From: Cytophagales bacterium Alg240-R148
Lineage (GTDB): Bacteria; Bacteroidota; Bacteroidia; Cytophagales; Cyclobacteriaceae
NCBI GenBank assembly: GCA_900537185.1
Contig: LS999828.1
Coordinates: 746,706 to 810,705, forward strand
Direction: 5' to 3'
Length of the DNA: 64,000 nucleotides
In this document: positions 40,971 to 49,377 of the stretch, in pieces
How the letters are laid out: the number at the start of each line of letters is the position of its first letter
Numbering within the stretch: position 1 is the first letter of the stretch
The notes under the pieces: generated by a model
What the model was told of the DNA's origin: nothing
Seen by the model: only the letters and a program-made list of their open reading frames with translations
Database searches by the model: none
Translations under genes and position numbers: made by a program

Positions 40971-43670
40971 ATGAAGGGAATTAATACCATAACAATCATT
41001 TTAATCTTAATCAATTGCTTAGCATTGCCTTCGAAGGGCAATGCTTTTGAAGTTTCCATTCATGAGTCTTTTAACGCAACTCCTCTAAAAGAAGTATTTG
41101 TTATACTAAAAACCAAATACAATATCCAGTTGGCTTATGGGGATAAAATGATTGAAAACATAAACATTACAGCGGAACTAACAGGCGAAAACTTAAAAGA
41201 AGCATTGGCAATTATCTTACACAACAGCGGGATGGGGTTTGAAATTTTGTCTGCAAATATTGTCATCATCAAAAAAGTTGCTCCAACAGCTGTTAATGAA
41301 CCGCTTAAACTCTCCTTAACTGGAGTTGTAACAGATGGTTCCAATAATGAGCGGTTACCTTATGCCTATATTTTCCAAGGAAGGACAAAAAAACAAACCA
41401 CAGCCAATGTGGAAGGCTTTTTTAGCATTGCCTCTGTACACCTTGGAGATTCTCTTTTTGTTTCCTATTTAGGATACCAAGACACAGTTCTAGTACTATC
41501 TAAAAAACATTTAAATGAAAGGATTATCATACCACTTCGCCCTACTACCGCAACATTAGAAGAGGTTGTTATTAAGGATCAAATTCCTTTGCATTACCAA
41601 CTAGAAACTTCAATTGGAAAAGTTACCATGAACCCATTGGTAAGTAAAACAATACCGACCAATGGAGAACCCGATGTATTTCGCTCCATTCAATTATTAC
41701 CGGGCATCACGGCAACAAAAGAAATGAGTTCTGGTCTTTCCATCTTAGGAGGGGTAAATTCTCAAAACTTAGTGGAATTTGATGGTTTCACCGTATACCA
41801 TCTGGATCATTTTTTTGGATACTACAGTGCATTTAACCCAAATGCCATCAAAGCTATTAAGGTATATACAGGAGGGTTCGAAGCCAAATATGGCGGCAGA
41901 GTTTCCGGTGTTATTGATATAACCGGAAAAGATGGCAACCCCGAAAAAGTAGGGGGTTCGCTGGAGTTGAATTTAATGAGTTTGAATACCACATTAGAAA
42001 TACCAATTTCTGATGGAGGCACCACCTTGTTCTTATCCGCGAGAAGATCGTATACCGATGTAGTGGCTACTTCTTTGTTTGATAATATTTTCTCAATTTT
42101 TGAATCTGATATCAACGACAGTCCTGAATCCAATAACAATGGCATTAAAACCATACAATCGGATTTAACACCGGAGTTTTATTACTCTGACTTAAACATA
42201 AAATTATCCAGCCCCGTTGGAATCAAAAACAGAATGTCTTTCAGTTTCTATAACAGCAGCGATATATTAAATTTCAACGCCATCTCCGAATACGACATTG
42301 GAGATACGCTGAACTTACTAAACGACCAAATAGGTTATTTGAATTGGGGCAACATTGGCACCTCATTAAAATTTAATCGCAATTGGAACGAACAACATTT
42401 TACGCATGCACAAGTTTCCTATACCCAATTCGTGTCTGAAATGTACGAACTGGGAGACAACCGGGCTACTAATGACAATGGCACGGTTGAAAATTGGATC
42501 AACAGTACGGACCAAAGCAACTTCATCAAAGATTTAACCTTTAAACTGGGGCATACTTGGAATTTCCACACCAACCATATTGCGGAACTTGGGTTGGCTC
42601 TGGGGCAATACCAAACTGCATTTAAAAGTGCTTTCAATGACAATGAGCTTGCAAATGAAAAAGTAAATGCCGCTTCGCTTTTTTCTGTATATGCACAAGA
42701 TGAAATGTCCTTTAACAACAGGTTGTTTATCAATGTCGGTTTTAGAAGCAGTTATTACGGTATTAATAAACAGCTCTATTTAGAACCTCGATTGTCGGCC
42801 ACATTTCAGGCCACAGAAAAAATCAAACTAAAAGCCGCCACGGGTAAATACCAGCAATTTATCAACCAGTCCAATGCCCAAAATGTGGTCCAAGGAAGTC
42901 GTGATTTTTGGTTAATGGCCAATGACAAAAACATCCCTATCCAAACTTCCACTCATGTAATGGCGGCTTTGCACCATGCTTTCAAAGGAGGATTTATTGA
43001 GCTGGGTTATTTTAATAAAAGTTTTGATGGCGTTTTGGAATATGCATACAGAAGAAACAACCAGAGTTCGGAATTTAATAACATCCAAAGGGCTTTTGAC
43101 ACCGGTACCAGCCAAGCCGAAGGCACTACCGTTCAATTAAAAAAAGACATCGGTCTACTTTCTTTAAATGCCAACTACACCTACAGTACTGTTGTTAATC
43201 AATTCAAAGAACTTAATCAAGGAGAAGCCTACTATGCCGATCACGACCAAAGGCATGAGCTCAATTTTTTAGCTACCTATAGCCATAATAATTTTGAATT
43301 AAGTGCTACTTGGCTTTTTGGATCTGGCACTCCTTACAGCATATTCGAAAATGGACCGCCCAGTCAGAACAATACAGTCCATGACAAAATCCAACAACTG
43401 GTACCAATAGAAAAAAATGCATTAAGACTTGCTCCTTACCACCGACTGGATATTGCGGGGACCTACAATTTCAGGATGGGCAATACCCAAGCACAATTTA
43501 AACTGTCTTTGTTTAATGTGTACAATAAGAAAAACGTATACGATGTCAGCACACAAGTAGTCCTAAACAAAAATAGCAACTCTTTCCCCAGACGGAACCT
43601 CTTATTTAAAACGGAGACCAGCTATTTGTTGGGTTTCACACCCAACGTATCCTTTGGAATTAAATTCTAA
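40971..43670 (+). CDS. TonB-dependent transducer-receptor with STN domain
   Basis: An 899-residue receptor from ATG 40971 (MKGINTITIILILINCLALPSKGNAFE, signal peptide). Seen: STN domain at about 30-110 (SFNATPLKEVFVILKTKYNIQLAYG), a carboxypeptidase-regulatory-like domain at about 120-200 (SLTGVVTDGSNNERLPYAYIFQGR), plug (about 220-330: GGVNSQNLVEFDGFTVYHLDHFFG, NAIKAIKVYTGGFEAKYGG), then barrel ending FGIKF, a typical C-terminal Phe. The STN domain marks it as a receptor that also signals through the FecR/sigma pair upstream. No SusD partner follows, so a small ligand such as a siderophore, vitamin or peptide is more likely than a polysaccharide. Confidence 0.9.
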   Translation: MKGINTITIILILINCLALPSKGNAFEVSIHESFNATPLKEVFVILKTKYNIQLAYGDKMIENINITAELTGENLKEALAIILHNSGMGFEILSANIVIIKKVAPTAVNEPLKLSLTGVVTDGSNNERLPYAYIFQGRTKKQTTANVEGFFSIASVHLGDSLFVSYLGYQDTVLVLSKKHLNERIIIPLRPTTATLEEVVIKDQIPLHYQLETSIGKVTMNPLVSKTIPTNGEPDVFRSIQLLPGITATKEMSSGLSILGGVNSQNLVEFDGFTVYHLDHFFGYYSAFNPNAIKAIKVYTGGFEAKYGGRVSGVIDITGKDGNPEKVGGSLELNLMSLNTTLEIPISDGGTTLFLSARRSYTDVVATSLFDNIFSIFESDINDSPESNNNGIKTIQSDLTPEFYYSDLNIKLSSPVGIKNRMSFSFYNSSDILNFNAISEYDIGDTLNLLNDQIGYLNWGNIGTSLKFNRNWNEQHFTHAQVSYTQFVSEMYELGDNRATNDNGTVENWINSTDQSNFIKDLTFKLGHTWNFHTNHIAELGLALGQYQTAFKSAFNDNELANEKVNAASLFSVYAQDEMSFNNRLFINVGFRSSYYGINKQLYLEPRLSATFQATEKIKLKAATGKYQQFINQSNAQNVVQGSRDFWLMANDKNIPIQTSTHVMAALHHAFKGGFIELGYFNKSFDGVLEYAYRRNNQSSEFNNIQRAFDTGTSQAEGTTVQLKKDIGLLSLNANYTYSTVVNQFKELNQGEAYYADHDQRHELNFLATYSHNNFELSATWLFGSGTPYSIFENGPPSQNNTVHDKIQQLVPIEKNALRLAPYHRLDIAGTYNFRMGNTQAQFKLSLFNVYNKKNVYDVSTQVVLNKNSNSFPRRNLLFKTETSYLLGFTPNVSFGIKF

Positions 43671-43742
43671 AGGGTTCTAGTCCATTATGGAGTAGGTATA
43701 AAGTTAGAGTACCATTCTTTTAAGCTTTTTCTTTGTTAAGAC

Positions 43743-43781
43743 ACAAAAAAAAGAGCCATTTTCCATTTGAAAATGACTCTC
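43743..43781 (-). terminator. Rho-independent terminator of ABC-2/DUF4252 operon
   Basis: Minus-strand stem from AGAG-x-CATTTTC / GAAAATG-x-CTCT with one internal mismatch, followed on that strand by TTTTTTTTGTGT. It lies 34 bases after the permease stop. Its position between convergent genes could serve both. Confidence 0.75.
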
Positions 43782-43814
43782 GTGTATTATTCCTACTAAA
43801 CAAAATAGGCTATT

Positions 43815-44624
43815 TTATAAATCGCTGGTTTTCAACCTCCTCAAAATAAAAGCAATGTATCCAGCAATGTAAAGCACAACTACAAATAAAGATTCCATAC
43901 TCACCCAATCTTGTATTTCTCTGAATATATATTTAGGATACGGAAATTCTATCAAATTGTTTATGGCGTGTAGTGGAAAATACTCCGACATAAAATCCAT
44001 AGAGTCAGGAATATAGGCCGCCGCAATATATTCAATTGGCCAAATTAAAATAAACATGGCAATGGAAAGCCCACTTCGTTTTATTAAAAGGGTTAATAAA
44101 AATGCAATTAACAACGTTGCAAATATATCCACGAAATAAGCCCCCATGAATGAAAATCCTTGAAAAACATTAACCCCTTCTAAACTTGGGGTGTAAATCA
44201 GGCCGGTAGCCATACCGGTGAGCCCTACTAATACGGCAGAATAAAGACTTAATGCTGCAATAAAAGTAAGTTTTGAAAGAGCAAACTCGGTTCTGCTCAT
44301 GCCATCGATTATATTTTGTCTTACCGTTTTAAATGAAAACTCATTCGAAATAGAAATTATAACTATTATGGCTAAGAATAATTTAAAGAATATAAATACA
44401 TAAGTGATATTCTGCCATATATCTGGGAAATAAAGCACCGGTATTTTCAAAGGATCAAACCCTTCAAATTCAGCCCCTTTTTCCTTTAACCATTTCAAAA
44501 ACTCCATTACTGCTACCGGAATGGAAATGATTAACAAGCTGTATAAAATTGAAATCACCCAAAAAGCCCTGTAGTTTTTGAACTTCAAAAAATCAATTTT
44601 TAATAATCTTAAAATGTTGTTCAT
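43815..44624 (-). CDS. ABC-2 type transporter permease
   Basis: A 269-residue membrane protein with about six helices. Seen: LIISIPVAVMEFLKWL, FIFFKLFLAIIVIISISNEFSFKTVRQNIIDGMSRTEF, the loop with FSFKTVRQNIIDGMSR typical of ABC-2 permeases that follow CcmA-like ATPases. It overlaps the ATPase gene by four bases, so the two make one exporter. It terminates the long minus-strand unit that begins with an ECF sigma factor at 48339. Confidence 0.88.
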   Translation of the reverse strand: MNNILRLLKIDFLKFKNYRAFWVISILYSLLIISIPVAVMEFLKWLKEKGAEFEGFDPLKIPVLYFPDIWQNITYVFIFFKLFLAIIVIISISNEFSFKTVRQNIIDGMSRTEFALSKLTFIAALSLYSAVLVGLTGMATGLIYTPSLEGVNVFQGFSFMGAYFVDIFATLLIAFLLTLLIKRSGLSIAMFILIWPIEYIAAAYIPDSMDFMSEYFPLHAINNLIEFPYPKYIFREIQDWVSMESLFVVVLYIAGYIAFILRRLKTSDL

Positions 44625-45529
44625 CCTACTTTATTTTCGTTTGATTCTTCTAATATTTCCAAAAATTGTTTTTCTAAGCTCTTTTTCTGAGTAAGTAAAT
44701 GAGACGCTGTAATGCTTTTACCGTGTAAATACTGGTTCAATTCTGTACTTCCAAAACCTTCTTCCAAGCTTACTACCCACTTATCAAAGTCTTTTACCAC
44801 CTTTTTACTTCCTTCGAAACCTTCTAATGTAGCGGCTAAATCGTGTCCATTCGCGGCCACTTCTACTACCATTTCTCCTTTGCTTACATCTTCTACCAAT
44901 CCTTGGTACAAGAGTTTACCGTTTTGAAGTACAGCAAAATGGCTGCATACCTTTTGTACTTCATCCAATAAATGACTTGCCAAAATGATGGTTTTGCCAT
45001 CGCGCGCAATTTTTGTAATAATATCCCTGATTTCAGCAATACCTTTTGGGTCCAGCCCATTGGTAGGCTCATCCAGAATCATTACTTTAGGATCGTTCAA
45101 CAAAGCCGACGCTATAGACAAGCGCTGTTTCATTCCCAGCGAGTAAGTTTTGAACTTATCGTCTTTTCTGTGCAACAATTCTACTGTTTCCAACACTTTT
45201 TCAATATTGGATTTGTCAGCCCCTTTTATTTCGGCAACAATATTTAAGTTTTCATATGCCGTCAAATACGGGTAAAAAATAGGCGTTTCTAGTATCGCTC
45301 CAATTTCTTTCCTGACTTTGTTATCTGCTTTTGCTCCAAACCACAGAAAATCACCAGCGGTGGGTTGAATCACATCCAATAAAATACCTAGTGTGGTTGT
45401 TTTACCACTGCCATTTGGGCCTAGAATTCCAAATACAGATCCTCTAGGCACTTCAAGTGACAACTTGTTTACAGCCAACAAACGTCCGTACCGTTTTGTT
45501 AGCCCTTTGATTTCCAATACTTTTTCCAA
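44621..45529 (-). CDS. ABC transporter ATP-binding protein (CcmA/NatA type)
   Basis: A 302-residue ATPase. Seen: Walker A GILGPNGSGKTTTLGIL near residues 33-49, signature YSLGMKQRLSIASALL near 130, Walker B VMILDEPTNGLDPKG, and a C-terminal extension of about 90 residues typical of the NatA-like group. The start is TTG at 45529 (EKVLEIKGLTKRYGRLLAVNKLSLEVPRGS follows); no ATG exists in frame nearby. It follows the third DUF4252 gene by 16 bases. It may export a lipid, peptide or antibiotic; the substrate is unknown. Confidence 0.9.
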   Translation of the reverse strand: MEKVLEIKGLTKRYGRLLAVNKLSLEVPRGSVFGILGPNGSGKTTTLGILLDVIQPTAGDFLWFGAKADNKVRKEIGAILETPIFYPYLTAYENLNIVAEIKGADKSNIEKVLETVELLHRKDDKFKTYSLGMKQRLSIASALLNDPKVMILDEPTNGLDPKGIAEIRDIITKIARDGKTIILASHLLDEVQKVCSHFAVLQNGKLLYQGLVEDVSKGEMVVEVAANGHDLAATLEGFEGSKKVVKDFDKWVVSLEEGFGSTELNQYLHGKSITASHLLTQKKSLEKQFLEILEESNENKVG

Positions 45530-45545
45530 ATTCTTAAAAATTAGA

Positions 45546-46013
45546 TTAGTCTATACTTTTTGCCATGCTGGCTAGTTCTGCAATTTTATCCATCGATATG
45601 GCCCCTTTGATATCTAAAATCATCATGCTTTCTTCTTCATCCATCAACACCACAATTCCCTTGGTTACTTTGTCCTCCTCTTTTATAAAAGCAACAATGT
45701 TCGATCCATCTCTTCGCATGGTCATTAGCTCCACAAATCCTTCTTTTTTATAATCGGCTTTAACCTCTTTGTAATCCTCTTTATCAAACCCATCTTCCTT
45801 TTTATCAATGCGCAAAAGTTTCATTTTTTCGATGTCCTTGATAATTGCCTCAAACTCTTCGCTGTTGGTTTGATTGAGCATCTCCAGTGTATTTTTGTAA
45901 AAAAACATGGTAAAAGCATCGTCGTACTTCTCATGCCACTTGTCCATTGTTTCACTCTGAGCCATCCCTACAAAAGGTAGCATTACGGCCATTATTAATA
46001 GTAGCTTTTTCAT
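45546..46013 (-). CDS. DUF4252 exported protein, copy 3
   Basis: A 155-residue protein with a signal peptide (about 1-18, ending FVGMAQS). Seen: two-part family pattern: FTMFFYKNTLEML and EFEAIIKDIEKMKLLRIDKKEDGFDKEDYKEVKADYKKEGFVELMTMRRDGSNIVAFIKEEDKVTKGIVVLMDEEESMMILDIKGAISMDKIAELASM. This copy is the most diverged of three. Its 207-base upstream gap contains a large palindrome (46160-46201). DUF4252 proteins are periplasmic or lipoprotein-like and unstudied to my knowledge. Confidence 0.85.
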   Translation of the reverse strand: MKKLLLIMAVMLPFVGMAQSETMDKWHEKYDDAFTMFFYKNTLEMLNQTNSEEFEAIIKDIEKMKLLRIDKKEDGFDKEDYKEVKADYKKEGFVELMTMRRDGSNIVAFIKEEDKVTKGIVVLMDEEESMMILDIKGAISMDKIAELASMAKSID

Positions 46014-46159
46014 CCTGATTGATATTTTGGTGATTTTAAAATGTCCACAACATTCAATTCCAACGATTTAAATTAAACAGACCCGTTCCAATTGTCCTAT
46101 TTAAATCTACGAATTTGTTGATAAAATGTGTATGACTTTTAATAAAAGGTGGTTATTAA

Positions 46160-46201
46160 TGCCAAAAGGTCATCTTAAAAGATCTAAGATGACACTTGGC
46201 A
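46160..46201. other. Long palindrome between DUF4252 copies 2 and 3
   Basis: TGCCAA / TTGGCA outer arms enclose perfect GTCATCTTA / TAAGATGAC inner arms around a 7-base loop; fifteen base pairs in total with a short internal mismatch. There is no strong T run after it on the minus strand. It lies 20 bases past the copy 2 stop. Could be an mRNA 3'-end/processing hairpin that lowers readthrough, or an operator. Confidence 0.7.
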
Positions 46202-46220
46202 CATGGTATTAATGAATTCT

Positions 46221-46724
46221 CTAGTCTTTCCACTTGTTAGAATGGTTCATAAAAGTGGAAACATCTTTTAAATCAATGGAACCGTCAATGTTAATCAATG
46301 CCAATTCGTCTTTTTCGTCTGCCACAATTAACATATTGGTTACTTTGGAGTTTTTGTTGGAGGCGTATACCCTTACTGTTTTCCTGCCTTCTTTTACGTA
46401 CATCAATTCTTCGTAATTGTCTTTCTTTAAACCAGAGAACAATGCATCAATTTCAGATTTAGAAACTTCTGTTTCGTATTTAGGTACAGACAATATCTCA
46501 ACCCCATTGATCCCTTCTGCTATTCTACCGATCATTTGCGCATCGTCATCTTCCACTTCTTCGGTAACACTTTCTAAAAACTTAAACAAAGACCCTTTAA
46601 TGGATACATATTTAACATCTCTATCTTCTTTGTACTTAGAGAAAAAATTGTTCACTGTGCCAGATTGAGCAAAGGAAAATGAGGCAATAAATACTACTAC
46701 TAATGTTAAGACTACTCGTTTCAT
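46221..46724 (-). CDS. DUF4252 exported protein, copy 2
   Basis: A 167-residue protein with signal peptide (about 1-19, ending FSFAQS). Seen: TVNNFFSKYKEDRDVKYVSIKGSLFKFLESV, then GINGVEILSVPKYETEV, YEELMYVKEGRKTVRVYASNKNSKVTNMLIVADEKDELALINIDGSIDLKDVSTFMN, matching copies 1 and 3 in the same order. A CAA/TTG repeat (46757-46791) lies upstream. Member of the sigma / anti-sigma / DUF4252 array. Confidence 0.87.
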   Translation of the reverse strand: MKRVVLTLVVVFIASFSFAQSGTVNNFFSKYKEDRDVKYVSIKGSLFKFLESVTEEVEDDDAQMIGRIAEGINGVEILSVPKYETEVSKSEIDALFSGLKKDNYEELMYVKEGRKTVRVYASNKNSKVTNMLIVADEKDELALINIDGSIDLKDVSTFMNHSNKWKD

Positions 46725-46756
46725 AATTGTTAATTTTAAGTTTTTGATTAATTCAA

Positions 46757-46791
46757 TTTGTTGTTGTTGTTGTCGTTGTTGTTATTGTTGG
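46757..46791 (-). repeat. CAA-type low-complexity leader
   Basis: On the minus strand a near-perfect (CAA)n run with small variants (CAACAATAACAACAACGAC...) fills most of the gap before DUF4252 copy 2. Unstructured CAA repeats are known to enhance translation in some systems; a similar short CAACAACAACAA occurs before the protease gene (22944). Length could vary by slippage. Confidence 0.7.
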
Positions 46792-46799
46792 TTAGTTGG

Positions 46800-47315
46800 T
46801 TAGTTGTCCAACTTTTCTAACTGCTCCAAACCGTCAATATCCATTTTTTTAGAAATTTTAGAAATTTGTTTCAGATCGATGGTTCCTACCAAACTCATTA
46901 TAAAAAAGTTGTCATCTCCACCTACGATCATCACCAGCTCTGATATTTTTTTATCCTTTTCTTTAACCAAAAAGCGCATGTCATTGTCCTGGCTGCGAAC
47001 GGTCATCAATTCTTCATATTCCTTTTTTGGTAACAGTTTAGACGCCTCCTGATAAAGTGCTTTCCCATTGCTAGCGTCTTCCTTGGCTAGAATTTTCAAC
47101 CCGGTAAGTTTGCTTATAGCATCCAAAACCTCTTTGTCCTCTTCGTCCTCTACTTCCATATCTGTAAACATTCCAAACATTCTGCCACTAATGTTTACGA
47201 CGGTGAATGATTCATCCGCTTCGTATTTCCCAAAGAATTCAGTGATAGCATCGTTTTGGGCCTGTGCCGAAACGGCTAAACAAATAAAAATCAATGCGAT
47301 TATTCCCTTCTTCAT
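46800..47315 (-). CDS. DUF4252 exported protein, copy 1
   Basis: A 171-residue protein with a signal peptide (about 1-20, ending SAQAQN). Seen: AITEFFGKYEADESFTVVNISGRMFGMFTDM, LTGLKILAKEDASNGKALYQEASKLLPKKEYEELMTVRSQDNDMRFLVKEKDKKISELVMIVGGDDNFFIMSLVGTIDLKQISKISKKM, the same two-part pattern as copies 2 and 3. It starts 21 bases after the anti-sigma gene. Function unknown; it is probably the first target gene of the local sigma factor. Confidence 0.88.
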   Translation of the reverse strand: MKKGIIALIFICLAVSAQAQNDAITEFFGKYEADESFTVVNISGRMFGMFTDMEVEDEEDKEVLDAISKLTGLKILAKEDASNGKALYQEASKLLPKKEYEELMTVRSQDNDMRFLVKEKDKKISELVMIVGGDDNFFIMSLVGTIDLKQISKISKKMDIDGLEQLEKLDN

Positions 47316-47336
47316 AATAGTATATTTTAATTTTTT

Positions 47337-47834
47337 TTAATTCTTAATTTCTTCTTGTGCTTTGTTAAAGACCGCTATCTTTTTAGCTTCCTTTTTCCCT
47401 TTTCCCAGGTTTTTACTCAGCATTTGTAAAGCTTTTTTTGTTTCGGCAAATGCTTCTTCTGGAGTTTCAAACGTTTCTTTGTTAAAACGTTCAATGTTTT
47501 CGTCGCTCAATTCTTTATTGATGAAAAAAGTAGCCACTACCAGAAAGAGCAACACTGCTGCAATTTTTGAGTAATTACTGTACCACATCGAAACCATTTT
47601 GGTTGGCGCTTCTCCCTGCTCTTGCTTTTCAATAAAACCGAGCAGTTCTTCGTCTTTTATGGTACTAACTTTTTTTTGTTCCTCTGAAAAATATACAAAC
47701 AAGTATTTGTATTCTTCCAGGTCGTTGGGAACAGCATCACTATTAAAGAAAGTTTTTAATTCGCTTTCTTCTTCTAGAGAAGTTTCCGCTTCCCAGTATT
47801 TTTCAAGCAACGCTTTGATTCGGCTATATTCCAT
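47337..47834 (-). CDS. Putative membrane anti-sigma factor
   Basis: A 165-residue protein, start overlapping the sigma gene by 11 bases. Seen: a cytoplasmic helix-rich N-terminal part (about 1-85: IKALLEKYWEAETSLEEESELKTFFNS, ELLGFIEKQEQGEAP), one membrane helix at about 87-105 (YSKIAAVLLFLVVATFFI) and a periplasmic tail rich in Lys/Glu. No family name can be assigned by eye, but gene order and topology fit an anti-sigma factor that holds the ECF sigma at the membrane. Confidence 0.75.
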   Translation of the reverse strand: MEYSRIKALLEKYWEAETSLEEESELKTFFNSDAVPNDLEEYKYLFVYFSEEQKKVSTIKDEELLGFIEKQEQGEAPTKMVSMWYSNYSKIAAVLLFLVVATFFINKELSDENIERFNKETFETPEEAFAETKKALQMLSKNLGKGKKEAKKIAVFNKAQEEIKN

Positions 47835-48339
47835 AAGCGTTTATTTTTAATAGATTATCTCTTAGTGACTTTCGAGCTCTGAACAAATTTATTTTAACCT
47901 GGTTCATATCAAGTTTCATTATGTCACATATTTCTTTGTACGAAAAACCATCCACATCCCTCAGGTGAACAACCTGTCTTTGTTTGTCTGGTAACCCGCG
48001 CATCAATTCATTTATTTTGCCCATGGCATCTTTTAGTTCTGTGCTTTTATAAGGACTTTCATTTCTTGTTTCAATTTGAAAATGGTGGCCATCTAAAGGA
48101 TCGGTAGTTTTGACCCTTTTTGATTTTAGTTTATCATAAGATAAATTTTTTGTAAGGGTCATGCACCAAGCCTCTGTATTTTTAAGGTCATTTAAACCTG
48201 CCCTTTTATTCCAAACTTTTATAAATACTTCCTGAACAACATCTTTAGCTTCCGCTTCATCGTTCAGCAACCTATAAGCAAATCGAAACAATTTGTCTTT
48301 TACTGGTAGTACATTATTTTTAAACTGTTCCAAACTCAT
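47824..48339 (-). CDS. ECF RNA polymerase sigma factor
   Basis: A 171-residue sigma-70 of the ECF group. Seen: region 2 (KDKLFRFAYRLLNDEAEAKDVVQEVFIKVWNKR, NTEAWCMTLTKNLSYDKLKSKR) and region 4 (MRGLPDKQRQVVHLRDVDGFSYKEICDIMKLDMNQVKINLFRARKSLRD), linker about 85-110. It starts the minus-strand array sigma - anti-sigma - three DUF4252 - ABC exporter and is preceded by an ECF-like promoter at 48351-48377, which suggests self-activation. Confidence 0.92.
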   Translation of the reverse strand: MSLEQFKNNVLPVKDKLFRFAYRLLNDEAEAKDVVQEVFIKVWNKRAGLNDLKNTEAWCMTLTKNLSYDKLKSKRVKTTDPLDGHHFQIETRNESPYKSTELKDAMGKINELMRGLPDKQRQVVHLRDVDGFSYKEICDIMKLDMNQVKINLFRARKSLRDNLLKINAYGI

Positions 48340-48350
48340 ATTCGAAAAGG

Positions 48351-48377
48351 AGACGACCCTACGGCCCGGTTGTTACA
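48351..48377 (-). promoter_or_regulatory. ECF-sigma-type autoregulatory promoter
   Basis: On the minus strand TGTAAC (48372-48377) is followed by a 16-base spacer and CGTCT (48351-48355), the AAC/CGTC pattern with the standard ECF spacing, 11 bases before the ATG of the sigma gene. The leader would be very short or near-leaderless. Confidence 0.55.
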
Positions 48378-48441
48378 AATAAATTTATTATTTTTTCAAA
48401 TAAAATAAAAAGCCACGATTAAAACACTAACTACAAAGCAG

Positions 48442-49305
48442 TTACACTTGATCTTTTTTTATGTAATTTTTTAAAATAGGAAATACAATTGCCATCAAAT
48501 TCCCTAAAACGATCAAACTTGCTCCTATAATTTTATTGGTTGTGATGCGTTCTTCTAAAAAATAATAGCTCATTACCATAGTCATGGGGATAGCCAAGTA
48601 ATAAATAACGCTAGTGAAGGTGGTGGGCAATTCTGTGGTAGCTTTAAGCCAAAGGGTGTGTGCTCCAAAAGTACAGACAATTCCTAAAACGAGCAATCCC
48701 CACCAGTCATGGGAGCCAAGGTCCCACTGCACCCAGGGGAGGGTAAAAAGAAAGAACACCAGAGCAAATGCGTATTGGCCAAAGGCACGCGTGGCATTGT
48801 TGAGGTCTTTATTTTTTTGTTGGAAGATTGGTAACACAGCAAAGAACATTGCACTTAATACGGCTACGCAAAGTCCTACCACATCCTCATTCTCAAATGA
48901 CAATGCAGGTAATAAGACATAATTACCGGCAATGGCCAGCGCGATGGCCGAAAAATCATACCATCTCGGTATTTTTGTTCCCGCGATCCAACCAAACAAA
49001 ATCAAGTGTATTCCAAAAGTAGACAAACCCACAATGCCAATAGTGGCCGAGGCTATTTTAATACTTAAAAAATAAGTGATCCAATGCAACGAAAAAAACA
49101 GCCCTATTAAAATAAGGGCCCGCCACTGTTTTCGTTTCAATCCTTTGAGTTGTACTTTATTGTTCAAAAACAACCAAGTCAACACCACTGCAATGGACAA
49201 ACGCACTACGCCAATGGTATAAACATTGGCCTGAACATACTTTATTAATACTGGCGTCAATCCAAAAAGCACCATGGCCAGTACAGCTAAAAAATAAGAC
49301 CTCAT
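48442..49305 (-). CDS. EamA/RhaT family membrane transporter
   Basis: A 287-residue protein with ten helices in two EamA-type halves. Seen: LAVLAMVLFGLTPVLIKYVQANVYTIGVVRLSIAVVLTWLFL, SLHWITYFLSIKIASATIGIVGLSTFGIHLILFG, and in the second half TFGAHTLWLKATTELPTTFTSVIYYLAIPMTMVMSYYFLEERITTNKIIGASLIVLGN. Exports an unidentified metabolite. Monocistronic as far as visible. Confidence 0.87.
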   Translation of the reverse strand: MRSYFLAVLAMVLFGLTPVLIKYVQANVYTIGVVRLSIAVVLTWLFLNNKVQLKGLKRKQWRALILIGLFFSLHWITYFLSIKIASATIGIVGLSTFGIHLILFGWIAGTKIPRWYDFSAIALAIAGNYVLLPALSFENEDVVGLCVAVLSAMFFAVLPIFQQKNKDLNNATRAFGQYAFALVFFLFTLPWVQWDLGSHDWWGLLVLGIVCTFGAHTLWLKATTELPTTFTSVIYYLAIPMTMVMSYYFLEERITTNKIIGASLIVLGNLMAIVFPILKNYIKKDQV

Positions 49306-49377
49306 TGCGTGTTTTTCCTCAAATATAGAGCAATTTTACATCAATGCACCACTTATTTTATTCCGAACAAAAAAGGC

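Noticed and set aside
46757-46804. Repeats at 46757-46804 as a CRISPR or phase-variation array
   Set aside because: Simple trinucleotide run without spacers and not inside a coding sequence; only slippage in a leader is possible.
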